From Bugula neritina (lineage: Eukaryota > Bryozoa > Gymnolaemata > Cheilostomatida > Bugulidae), in assembly GCA_964035545.1 (NCBI GenBank), contig OZ037766.1, forward strand, positions 1,793,501 to 1,857,500: a stretch of DNA of 64,000 nucleotides. The letters run 5' to 3'. Shown here piece by piece: positions 41,516 to 54,700 of this stretch. The notes beneath the pieces are model-generated. The model was not told where the DNA came from, searched no databases, and worked only from the letters and a program-made list of their open reading frames with translations. The number at the start of each line of letters is the position of its first letter. Position 1 is the stretch's first letter. Position numbers and translations under genes: made by a program.

Positions 41516-42752
41516 ACTTAACCGGATGATAGAAATAATAATGTGTCACAACAGGTCCGCAGCTCAACGCAATGGATACTCATTAGTCATTTGCACTGTA
41601 ATAAATTTCAACAGAAACTAGAGTTTTGTAACCTTTAAGTATGTTCAATATTAGTTTTGTCAAACTGAATGATAGTATTATAACCAGTATGCTTTGTCAC
41701 AGGGTACAAACATCTAATATATTTTACAATATGCCATCTGTGTACTAACTCTTTCTTCATGCTGTTCAACTAATTTCTAAACAATTGTTTATTTTCTTCA
41801 GATTTTATGTGATAAGCTTTAGATCAACAATCAAAGAATTTTTGTGATTTTATTCCAAGCTACAAAAACTGTTGATATTAATTTCTAACTTATTTGAAAC
41901 TTTAACTTCATTGATTTTAAAATAAGATCATGCATCATAACAATATATATTATGATTCTGTATTTATTTGTTTTTTATTTATAAAAGTTTATGTCATAGA
42001 AGTAGAAAAAGCTAGATTTAATAAATACACAATAAAGTATTTCAGTAGAAAAACTGAAACAGCTATAGCCTGTGTCTTACTTACTGGAAACTAGGCTGAA
42101 AAATAAAGATAAAGACATCAAACAACCAATAATTCTATTCAACTACGAACACACATATAAATAGTAAAACAGTATAATATCAGCTATAACAGGACGGAAT
42201 TCTCGGTGTATAAAATGAAACAGTAAATATAGCAGAATATCCTGACATCTCAGTCAAACAATCACAATGCGATGATTAGTGTGTAAAAACTTCTATGAAC
42301 TTTCAAAAATTATAAATATTATAAAAATGGCAGTCAAAATGCTAAAAAATATACAATGATGTAGCGGTTAGCCTTGGAAACTTGTCCGACAGATATTCAG
42401 TTGAAGGAATTACCTCATTCTGTCCTGTTCACCTTCACCAAAAATTGTCTTTTCCTTTTATGGATAATGACACTTTAGTAAACAGAGCCTATTTCAATCA
42501 TCAAGTAAAACTAATTTGCTATCTGTAACACGGCTATGAGCTGAAATTGCCACATTGTTCAAACTCGGTTTTATTTATAATTTTCTAACCTTTTCCTAGC
42601 CCTAAAAATCCAGCATTCAGTTTTAAAAATTGTAATCTTTTAAATTACAGAAGTTGCTGAAGTCAAGTATAAAATGCGTCGACCCTCTGCAACTCTCCTT
42701 GCTATATACATGATGCTAGTGATGGAACAGTTATACAGTTACTCTGTCAGCT
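41516..42752. other. Convergent intergenic region
   Basis: 3'UTRs of SAXO (+, AATAAA at 41600) and the Sec14-spectrin gene (-). AT-rich; no gene seen. Confidence 0.6.
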
Positions 42753-45700
42753 CTACCTCTTAGACCAAAGAGGCGGCACTTCCTTTGGTCTGACATTGCG
42801 AGAAGTGGTGGTCACATGTTCTACTGGTGTATACAGAGTAGCGTCACTATCTATTCCACTTTCTCTGCTTGCGTACCGGTTCTGGCCTTGACCTGAACAG
42901 GTAGTAAACAGTAATATCTCACCTGTAAATACTAGTCATCTCACCTGTGCGTACTAGTCATCTCACCTGCACACACTAGTCATCTCACCTGCACATACTA
43001 GTCATCTCACCTGCACATACTAGTCATCTCACCTGCACATACTAGTCATCTCACCTGCACACACTAGTCATCTCACCTGCACATACTAGTCATCTCACCT
43101 GCACACACTAGTCATCTCACCTGCACATACTAGTCATCTCACCTGCACACACTAGTCATCTCACCTGCACATACTAGTCATCTCACCTGCACATACTAGT
43201 CATCTCACCTGCACATACTAGTCATCTCACCTGCACATACTAGTCATGACACATTCTGAAAAATTCTTGTATAAATTCACATCATAATTGTGAAAGCTAA
43301 GCTGGCTCATAAAAATCGAGTATTAAAAATCAGATTGTTTTTGTTAAATTTTATTTACAAAATTGAAGTTCTACACCAAAAAGCTAAATTTTAATATTAT
43401 TAAAAGTCAATTTTATATCATTAAAATTAAAGTCATACTCCTGAAAGTTGAGTTATAGTTGTGAAAGTTAAGTTACTCCACAGAAAGTCAAGTCAACATT
43501 CTACTTACCAATCAATACTCGAATTGGTGCCTCTCTGCTAGTCAAGTCTGTGATACCAGAGTCTCCAGACTTACTGGGAGCTCGGCTAGGGACGATAGTG
43601 AACGCTCCAGAAGTGTGACCCCCAGGTCTTCTCCAAGGCCCTGAGTCTAAGTCAGCAGAAGTAAAGGAGGGAACATCTTCCTAGGAATATTCAGAGAGAC
43701 TCAACTATGTGTTGGTGTTGCTTGACTGAAGCTGAGTTTATATTCTTATATTCGACATTTGCATATCAACATTGTTACACAACGTCCACTACCCCCAGCC
43801 AACGTAATGATACAGAAGTGATGTCTAGGTGGTACTAAGTGATGTAATGATACAGAAGTAATGTCTAGGTGGTACTAAGTAACGTAATGTACAGAAGTGA
43901 TGTCTAGGCGGTACTAAGTAATGTAATGATACAGAAGTAATGTCTAGGTGGTACTAAGTAATGTAATGTACAGAAGTAATGTCTAGGTGGTACTAAGTAA
44001 TGTAATGATAGAGAAGTAATGTCTAGGTGGTACTAAGTAATGTAATGATACAGAAGTAATGTCTAGGTGGTACTAAGTAATGTAATGATACAGAAGTAAT
44101 GTCTAGGTGGTACTAAGTAATGTAATGTACAGAAGTGATGTCTAGGCGGTACTAAGTAATGTAATGATACAGAAGTAATGTCTAGGTGGTACTAAGTAAC
44201 GTAATGATACAGAAGTAATGTCTAGGCGGTACTAAGTAATGTAATGATACAGAAGTGATGTGTGGGTGGTACTCACGTCTAGAATCTGTTCAGCTCTCCT
44301 TATACACTCTTTTATTGAATTTTGGTCATCTTCAGCATTATTTGAATTATCTCTGCAACAGTTTAAAATTAAATTTTCTAATAAAGAACATAAAATACAC
44401 TAACAGGTTAAATCCACTTGAAAAATGAAGGAAGAGTTGCCGTAAAATGAAAGAATAAATGCTGTAAGATGGAGGAAAAGAAGCTGTAAGATGAAGGAAG
44501 AGAAGCTGTAAGATGGAGGAAGAGATGCTGTAAGATGGAGGAAGAGAAGCTGTAAGATGGAGGAAGAGAAGCTGTAAGATGGAGGAAGAGAAGCTGTAAG
44601 ATGGAGGAAGAGAAGCTGTAAGATGGAGGAAGAGAAGCAGTAAGATGAAGGAAGAGAAGCTGTAAGATGGAGGAAGAGAAGCTGTAAGATGGAGGAAGAG
44701 AAGCTGTAAGATGGAGGAAGAGAAGCTGTAAGATGGAGGAAGAGAAGCTGTAAGATGGAGGAAGAGATGCTGTAAGATGGAGGAAGAGAAGCTGTAAGAT
44801 GGAGGAAGAGAAGCTGTAAGATGGAGGAAGAGATGCTGTAAGATGGCGGAAGAGAAGCTGTAAGATGGAGGAAGAGATGTAGTAATTACCTAGGCGAGAA
44901 GGAGTGACTGTTCTGCTTGTTCAACCAATGGTAGACGTGCTCTGGATAAGTGATGTCGGCTGACAACTCTTCAGAAAAGTCAGCAACAGACCTCAACTTG
45001 TCTATCTGTTCTCTCGTACCATTTCCTGTATAGTAATCATACTCAATGTCAACATTATGGAGTTTAATTAAATTAAATAATAACATTCAATTTATTAATC
45101 AAAACAATTTTTTAAATGATAACATTCTATAAAGATTATTTAGTTCAATCAGTTTTTGGTAAAAATTATCAAGAGAATAAAAGTCAAATACACTAGCAAA
45201 TTAATAAATAAATGTATACAATACATAATCACTGTGTATGCATTTACCTGATTTAGGAGTCATCCTCTCTTTGGGATTTGAAACTTTTTCAATTCTAACA
45301 CAGAAGCAGGATTCATCCCCCTCTTCTATTAGCTGTGACATCATATCCAGTTTCTGCTTAGGGGTGGGACTTGCGCTGTTGCATATCCTTTCAAGTTTCT
45401 CTTTGTTGGTTACTGGGTGATACGGCAGGTTGTAGTTCTGTGGAGTTACGTAATCTCCTAAAGACAGGATGTTGAGCCCCTCAGCTGCCACAATATCAGG
45501 AGGAACGAGAGATGGTGTGGCATGTTCAGTTACCAGAGTGGTAGTAGATTGAGCAGATAATTCTGATATAGTCTGAGTTGGCCCTTTACTTGAGATTGTA
45601 GTCTGATTTGGCCCTTTACTTGAGATTGTAGTCTGATTTGGCCTTTTATTTGAGATTGTAGTCTGATTTGGTCTCTTACTTGAACTTACAGTTTGATTCA

Positions 45701-48700
45701 GTTCATTTTGGGGAGTGTTAGGTATAACTTCACTGTAAAAAAGATTCACTGTGAGTAATACAAAAAAACAAATAAAACTTAATCTACATGAAGTTAATGA
45801 CAAAAATAAATAAAATCATTCAATCACACCAATGAATTATAATTTAAGCAACCAATACTAAAGTTGATATATTATTATACTTCGAATACTATCCACCAGG
45901 GGGAGTTGTTCCAATGAACTCACCTACATACACTAAGACTGTTGTCCACCAGGGGGCAGCTATCATCAATGTCATCTTCATCAACTTTTGCTTTCTTTCT
46001 TTTCACCTGCTTTCGTTTTTTGCTTGAACGGTTTGGATTTTTGTACTGAATATTACACAAACTTTATTTCAGATAAACTTGTTCAAAATTATTCTCTACT
46101 TGAATAACATTGCATCAATTGACAGCTAAAAGTCAGCATATTTTACCTGATTTTCGTCTGCTACAACTTCTTTGGTATTTTCTAATAGTTTGCCATTTGT
46201 TCTGTCTGTTGTAACTGAGTGCCCGTCTGCTGCAACTGAATGTCCGTCTGCTGTACCTGGACATCCTTCTACTGTAACTAAACGTCCTTCTGCTGTAACT
46301 GACTGTCCGTCTGCTGCAACTGACTGTCCTTCTACTGTAAGTGAACCTTGTGTCTTTGCTGTGACTAACATATTTTTACTTCCTCCAGCTGATGAATCAT
46401 CAAGTTTGCCTTCTGAAGAGGATCCTATTTGTGTTTCATTGGAAGACATATTTTCTGCAGAATGGATTTGACTTCCGGCATTTCTGTGTACTTCTTGGGA
46501 CTGAGACAAAAATATAGTCATACATTAAATTCAACAGATAAATTTGTTTTATATTATAAAAAATGGTGCTTTTATAACTATGAACTGCTTCCATATTGTT
46601 ATATTCTACCTCATCCAATCACTAAAAATAATTTATTCTCAACAAAAAAAATAATTACGAATTAGAGATTTATGATAAAGACTTATCAAAAGTCTATGCA
46701 TATGCAAAGTGTTAAAATGTTTTTAATTTCTTTACAACTCAGTAAAAAATCAATGTTAATCAACATTTACCATTCTATGAATGAACTAAAATGATATATA
46801 TCTGAACAAGCAATGAATTTATTAGTAAAAATAATTGGTTTTTATTAGTATCTCTCCTTACAAATGAACACAACTTGCGGGGAGTACAAATCTACCACCC
46901 GATATTATTTCTCATAGCCTACTGACCTCATCTATACAATGCTCCACCCTAGTAACAGCCTTCTTGACATTGATTGGTCCATTTTCATTGTTTGCAGAAG
47001 TTCCTTTCAGTTTTGGAGCAGCACGCAATTTCTTTAGAGAAGATGGTTGTCTCACGTCTGCTTCTTCTTTCTTAGCTGATGGTGAGACCTGCGACAATAT
47101 AATAATATATAATAATAATATAATATGTATAATAATAATATAATATATACAATAATAATATAATATATACAATAATAATATAATATATATACAATAATAA
47201 TATAATATATATACGATAATAATATAATATATACGATAATAATACAACATATACAATAATAACATAATATATGCAATAATAATATAATATATACGATAAC
47301 AATACAACATATACAATAATAATAATATATTAATGTAATATATACAACAATAACATAATAATATACAATAATAATATAATATATACAATAATAATATACA
47401 ATAATAATATAATGAACATAATAATAATATAATATATACAATAATAATATTGTAACATACAACAATAAAATAATAGTATACAATAATAATATAATATATA
47501 CAATAATAACATAATATATATTATATTCTCAAGTCTACAGAAACCCACCTTTTGCTGATGCAGACTATCAAACCCCTCCGTCAAATAATCTCTCCACCCC
47601 TTGACTTCAGATAGACTCAGCTCTCGCTTTTCATCAGATTTTAGGCTATAGATTTGACGAATCCTACAAGTAGTTTACATTCCAATGAGTTGAGTCAGGA
47701 GCTGTTTACCAAAGAGAGGCCCTTCTCCCTAAGAGAATACTAGATAAATGGGTTTATATATTATGTTTGGCTAACACAATGCAGATAAGCTTTAATCAAA
47801 TGTGTATACTAAAAAGCTATGCTGTGTAGCCATAGCAACTGACTGTCCAATCATATGTGATGTAACAAACGAATACCTCTTGATAAGGATAGTAGCATTT
47901 GTGCTGTAAATCTCATTATCAATAGCTGCCAATTCCTGCACAATGTAGTTCAGCCATTCTTCAGGTGGGGACGCACCCTTATCCCCCTCTAAATACTGTC
48001 TACACTTAGATAGAAACTCAGTCTCAATCTCAGTTTGTGGCGCAGAACTTAGGAACTTACAATACCATTTATAACACTGCAAGACACAATGGTAAAGGTC
48101 ACTTCAGGGTCACACTGTGTAGTGGTCTTACAAAGATACAAGACAAACCATTATAAAATGACTTTTTAATTATAATCTCCTAATATCTTATATATAATAT
48201 TATTTTATATAATTCTATAATACTTAGTTTTTAAAAGTAGCCCATGAAACATAGCAAATTAGCCTTTATATTGCGGGACCTATCAGAAGGCCCCCATCCT
48301 CACCTTCTCTACATTAGAGAACACAGTCGCTGCAGTGTTGAATTTCTCTTCCAGACTAAGAAGGCTCCCATTAAATTCCTCTAGACCGGAAGTCATCCTC
48401 TCAATAGATCTGAAAGAGCTGGTGAATTCCGATGCATCGTGCAGTGCCATATATTCTACATCTGTGTTGATGTAACTAGCACCTTTTTCCAATTCCTAAA
48501 AGAATTAAACAGACAACTCTAACATGTAGTCTACATTGCTACCAGTATAATTGTCCAATATTGTATAATTCTACAACCCATAAAAACAAGACCCTTTGAT
48601 GATAGGTTTACTGAAAATCAATCAAGTTCAAACTACGAATGAATTTTTTAAGAAAGCAGAATTTCAAGCAAATGTATGAAACGCACCAGGTAAAAAGTAA

Positions 48701-51700
48701 AGCTGAATTAATAGGACTATTTAATTCGCTTACAGCGGCACAATATAGTACAGCAAGTAGCTGCAAGCTTTTCTTTTTTACTGAAATAAAACTGTGTTTG
48801 TTATTAATTTTGCTTGTCAAAGTCACCTCAAATTTTGAGTTATTTGCATTACTAGTCTATTTGCTTAGTTTTCCACAACAATTTATTGAACAGAGAAAAG
48901 AGAAGATAACCCAATATTATTTATAGTTGGTATAATATTCATTAAAAATAAGTATGCAGTATTCTATTCCCTGTCAGCAGTCACTCTGCATGAATGTTCA
49001 GAGACAAACTGACAATGAATAACACGAGCTGATAAGATAACTCCATGTAAAGCACTTCAGTTATTTTGGTAAGTGTTGATTAGCTTGAACTATTTATAGA
49101 CAATTGTCTAAAGTAAATGAAATCTTCAATTTTCAAGTTACACTTTAGCTGATATTTAGTGTTCAATGGGAGAATACAAACCTTAAACAAAAGCAAACAA
49201 ACTGCAAACAGAGTAGCTTGGACAGAATAGTCTTAAATCAATAGGCTGCAGGGTATCAAGTCAACAGTCAGTGAATATTTGAGTGCAAGTAGTCAAAGTG
49301 ATTCCATAGAAGACCGGTGAGTGTGTGAACTTTTACTAGTACTTTCCAAAAGTAGTTGTAAGTTTAAACTTTTATAGTATGCAACAGTTAATACATGCAA
49401 AGATGTCTTCAAGCAAAAGGCTAATGGACAACTAAGAGTGTTATAATAGAGGTAAACTGTTTTACTGTGTCTGTAATACCATCTACTTGTTACAGGTGCT
49501 GACTTAGTCAAATGACAATGAGTTCTATACAAGCAAAATTCATTGTCTTCTGCAACAAAAATGGTCCCAAAATTCTCAACTTAATTTCGCCGATATGGTT
49601 CTTGGCGTGTATTCTTGGACTAAACTGGATGGCACACGACCATATCTTTGACTTCTTATACACAACAGGAAGTAAAGTTGGTCAAATGGCGAGATTTCTT
49701 GCATGGTTCATGTCAGCCGAGATGATCATCAACTGGATATTTCTCTGCACGGTGAGATCAACTTACAGGAATACAGATGAGAATAACAAGAAACGATTGG
49801 AACATGAGAAAACCTACCCCCAGTTGACATCAGAGGGCGTGGCTTATGAGCAACTCCGTGAACAGCGTCCAACTTTAGGAACAGGAAACTGGTCAGTAGT
49901 GACTCAGTACACAGGAAGTGATGTAAAGAGAACCGCTTACCCGTATTGGGGATGGAAACCTTGCGTTGTCTGTTCCTTCTATCGACCACCGCGGTGTCAT
50001 CATTGTCCAATCTGTGAAGAGTGTGTACTCAAGCGTGACCACCACTGTTTCTTCGCCAGACAGTGTGTGGGTCTACATAACCAGAGGTTCTTTGTGGTCT
50101 TCAACTTCTGGGCTGTGATGCTCACCACATTCAGTATTCCTCAAGTGTTATGCTATACTAAGCTATCAGTCTGGCCCAACATGGTTGCCTCAGAACTGTT
50201 CCTCCCGTGGACAATAGTTCGGTACGCAGTAGGAACCTCTCCAGCTTATAATCTATTACTTGTCTTTCAGATATACTCTCTGGTGTTCTTTGTGTTGACT
50301 GCGGGTTACTTTCTGCACAATCAGCTGACTTGCATTGACCAAGGACTAACGTCATACGAAAAGGAAAATCGAGATAATTCTTTTACTACAACATGCAAGT
50401 CTCGGTATGAGAGGTTTGCCTGCGTGTTTGGACGGAGCCATTTGTGGGTTAACCTATTTATACCATACCACTGGGCCAGTGAGCCCACGGATGACGGCAT
50501 GACATGGCAGTCCATGAAAAAAGATTAAACTTCAAGTGATATATGAATTCATTACTATGTTGACTATAGAGTGTGGAGTATACAGCATGTAGAATACAGA
50601 GCTGTAAAATATGCAGTGTGTAATGTGTGTAGAGACCTTCTATTTTGTGTTGACTTATTTCTCTTATCAAAAATGTGCAAAGTATATAATAGACTAATTT
50701 AAACAATTATTGAATTATATGTCATATTCAATCTGAATCCGTCAAATCTTGCTGAATCTGTATACTTTTAGTCCTACCATTATGCAAAGAATGACTTCAT
50801 TTCTTTTTAATAAAATAATATAACAATAAACTATGAGAAAAAGCTTTCAGTATAACCTAATTTCTAGCAACTGAAGAAGTTGGCTGGCTCTCAACATGTA
50901 CCAACCTAATTCCTCAGTCAATAAATATAAATCCAAGCCTATACTAGCAGCCAATAAAAGGCCATGCATAGCTACACCTAAGCTGTCAACGCTTGCACTG
51001 ATATCATTGAATTTCTATTGTGCTTTATCAAATAAGAGAAGCTGGTAAACAACTGTTGCTATTGTTTGTATGAGCTATATTATAGATCGCATTAGGCTGT
51101 AATACTACATATATTTCATACAGGGTAACCATTATGTAGAATCTTGGAATTATTCATTGTGTGACCAGGTAAGAGCTACTTTATCAATTTAATCACAATG
51201 GAACACTTGATGCTTACTAGTAACCTTTTTAATTTGAATTCAGCATCATTAGTTTTAGTTTATGACTGAAACTAACCTCTGGAGAATTAAATTTGAATAA
51301 TATATAACTAGCTAGTATTTATACACTAAAATATACATGAATGCAATACTTTTACAATGTTGGGAATAGCTTTGTATCTATATCATTGCTCTGTATCTTG
51401 ATAATCTCACAGTAATTATATAAAATGAATTCATTCAACAATTCCAGTGAAAACGTGTTGAATACTTGTCCACATCTTACAAATGTAAAAACACAAAATT
51501 TTCTGGAAATATCATGTTTGAGTTTAAATGTAAATTAATAGAAGAATGCTTATTTATACAGAGAAGTACACCATGGACCAAGCAATATGAAATGCACAAA
51601 GGTCACACAATTATAATCTCAAAAATTTTTCTACTGAAAAGTAGCAGTTCTATACCAAAAGGATAACAACTCCAAAATAATGTCATTGGTCAATCAATTT

Positions 51701-54700
51701 ATTTTTTCATTTCAGGTTAATAATGGCGTGCAGAGGGTTCCGTATAAAGCTAAACAAATTCTGTAATAGAAATGGACCAATAGTAATGAACGCAGTGATA
51801 CCAGTTTGGTACGTGTTCAGCACTGTCTACTCCAACTGGATGGCAGTAGATCACATGTTTGACATAATCTACGGAGAAGGGACGATGTTTGCAATGGTGT
51901 ACAAATTTCTAACTGTATTTCTATCTGCGGAGATGATGATAAACTGGATATTCTTATGCCGAGTTCGCTCTGACTATCAAAACTCAGAAGTGAATAACAG
52001 GAAGCGACTTGAGCACGAGAGGACCTTTCCACAGTTTATATCAGAGGGCGTGTCTTATGAGGAGCTCAAAGAAAAACAACCGACTCTGAGAACAGGAAAC
52101 TGGTCAGTGGTGACTCAGTACATAGGAAGTGATGTAAAGAGAACTGCCTACCCGTATTGGGGTTGGAAACCCTGCGTTGTCTGTTCTTTCTATAAACCAC
52201 CACGATGTCACCATTGTCCACTCTGTGAAGAGTGTGTACTCAAGCGTGACCACCACTGTTTCTTTGCCAGACAGTGTGTGGGTCTAAACAACCAGAGGTT
52301 CTTTGTGGTCTTCAACTTCTGGGCAGTGATACTAAACCTACTATTCATACCTCCACTCTTCTATTACGTCTCTGTTGAGGTGTGGCCTAACATAACTGCG
52401 CCAGACTTGCTTTTACCCTACACTTTGCTGAGTTTCATACTAGGTTGGGTGAGCCTCTACTTTTTTACAGTTATTTTTATTTCTTATTCACTAGTTTACT
52501 TTTTCCTTTTAGCCTTAACGTTTTTAGTAGAGCAAATAAGATGTATTGACAACGGAATGACTTCATACGAGTTAGAGAATCGTAGTTGTGCTATAAAATC
52601 TCAGTGCAAGTCTCGGTACGAGAGATTTGCCTGCGTGTTTGGAAGAAGCCAGATGTGGATTAACCTGTTTATACCGTACCACTGGGCAAGTGAGCCCACA
52701 GATGATGGTATAACATGGCAATCCATGAAAAAAGATTGACACTAAAAGAACTGCTTTTATTTATTTAGCAGTACAAGGAGAAGATTCTCAAATAATTTAA
52801 CTTAACTATAGGAAAATTTGACCAGCAGATATTAATGCAAAGTGTATTGTAATAGCTACACAACTTATGTCTGAATTCCTACATATTTAACCTAATATTT
52901 TTTGCTACATTTGTATATACATTTTGTCAACTAACAAATTGATTACAGGCTACCAGCTAGTGCTATGTGAAGATCTCTCAAATTGATACTAAATAACCAA
53001 TCACAATGTTCTAATAATAAGAAATAAATTTACCTGACAGCTCTTAGACAGCTCAGCCAGTCTCTGTCTTGATGAGGTCACATCCTCTAGAGATCTGATT
53101 GGTCGAGAAAGTTCGGCTAAGGAAACACTCCCATTTTTGTTTATCCATTTACTGATCTACACGTGAAAGAGACGTCAGTGAAATAAATTATTTATATAGT
53201 CAATGGAAAAGCATAGATTTCATAAGTTGAATTATCTTCAATTCAATGGTTATATTATAAACATAGTCAGGGAGTGAATAAGAATGGCTGTAAATGGCAG
53301 TCAGTTCAGCTAATATTTCAGGCTACTAATTGTATAACTCAAGAAGAAAAATTGTCTAATTGTGAGCTTTCTTGTTGCTTTAAGTTTATTTATTTTAACT
53401 TCATCTATTTAACTACCAGTTTTGCACATAACACAACATACAAGTTTTAAATGTCTAATTGTGAGACAAGAAAGGAAGCTTCAGCTTTATCACACGGCAG
53501 GGTATAATTTCAGAATCTCATGTTTGTGATTCTCTAGTAGATTAATTATAAATCTTAGAAGTAAGTCTATTAGTTGGTTGCCTACTATTGCAGTCAGATT
53601 ATGTGATACAAAGTAAATTCAGTCTCACGTCATACGATCATAGCACCAAGTAAACTAGTATTTTTTAGGGAGCAGCAGTGATTTAGGAGTTAGAGCTGGC
53701 TTAGTAAACATGAGGTCATAGGTTCAATCCCCAGTAAAGACCATTGGTGATGTTAGGAAAAGCATTTAGTCATAATTGCTTCTGTGCCACACATGAATAA
53801 GTCATTGGCCATTTTAAAAAAAACTGTTTCCATAATGGGTTCTCATAGGGATAGTGACTATAAGCTTGTATGACTTTTAGGCAATCTTTATGTTAGATTC
53901 AAAATCCATGAGTTAAAATTGCAACCTAAGTGACTCAGTGAAAACTCAAAGTTGAATACTGGCCACATTTTGTTTTGTATAATAAGTCATACAAAGTGCA
54001 AACAAAAACTAAATAAAAACTCAAACTCAACATGGCAATCAGTTGACAAAACAATAGACTGTGTACTTTGTTGGCATTCTTTTGGTGAACTTTGAGTTGG
54101 GAGGCTTGAACCACCCTAGCTTGAGCTTTTCTCCACAGAAGCTGAAAGTCCTCTCTCACTTCACAGAGCTGCTTGTTGCTGCCGCGAGTAAACTTGACTA
54201 ACTCACGAAGCATGTCACCTTGAACAACCTTGACCTGACCTTTACCAGCACCGAGCTCTTCCAACATGGAGCCACACTTCTCGATGGTATAGTCAAGATT
54301 TAATCGGCTAGAAAATATAAAATAGAAAAGTTTTACGGATAGGAAAAATCATAACAAGTTGTTTGGAGTTGTTGCCTTTTTATAGTTTTGACCTTGACTT
54401 TAGAAGAGACGGGAGAAAAATTTGTCTGCCACTAATGTTTCAACTTGATTCACTGTTAATATGACATCAAAGATTCCCCACACTATTGGTCATAGCTATA
54501 AACTCAGAATACACACAAAAAGGAAAATAGTTCCATTACAAAACTTTTAAAAATTAAAGAAATGAGTAATGAGAAAATACGGAGAATTTTTAGTTAAGGC
54601 CCCTTGAACAGATCATTGCATCCTGCATAAACTTGACAATCTATGACCAATAGCGAGTCCATGATGCTACATTTCTTTGTCTTATAATACAAATATATGA

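Noticed and set aside
45733-45803. Signal-peptide-like N-terminus (SCRLSFICFFVLLTVNLFYS) in front of the 45732-45248 exon
   Set aside because: It is intron sequence before a good acceptor; the upstream exon joins in phase and the protein is otherwise non-secretory. An alternative promoter is possible but unsupported.
46912-47584. Several Tyr/Ile-rich minus-strand ORFs
   Set aside because: Translations of the AT-rich repeat; only 47088-46927 and 47663-47549 are exons.
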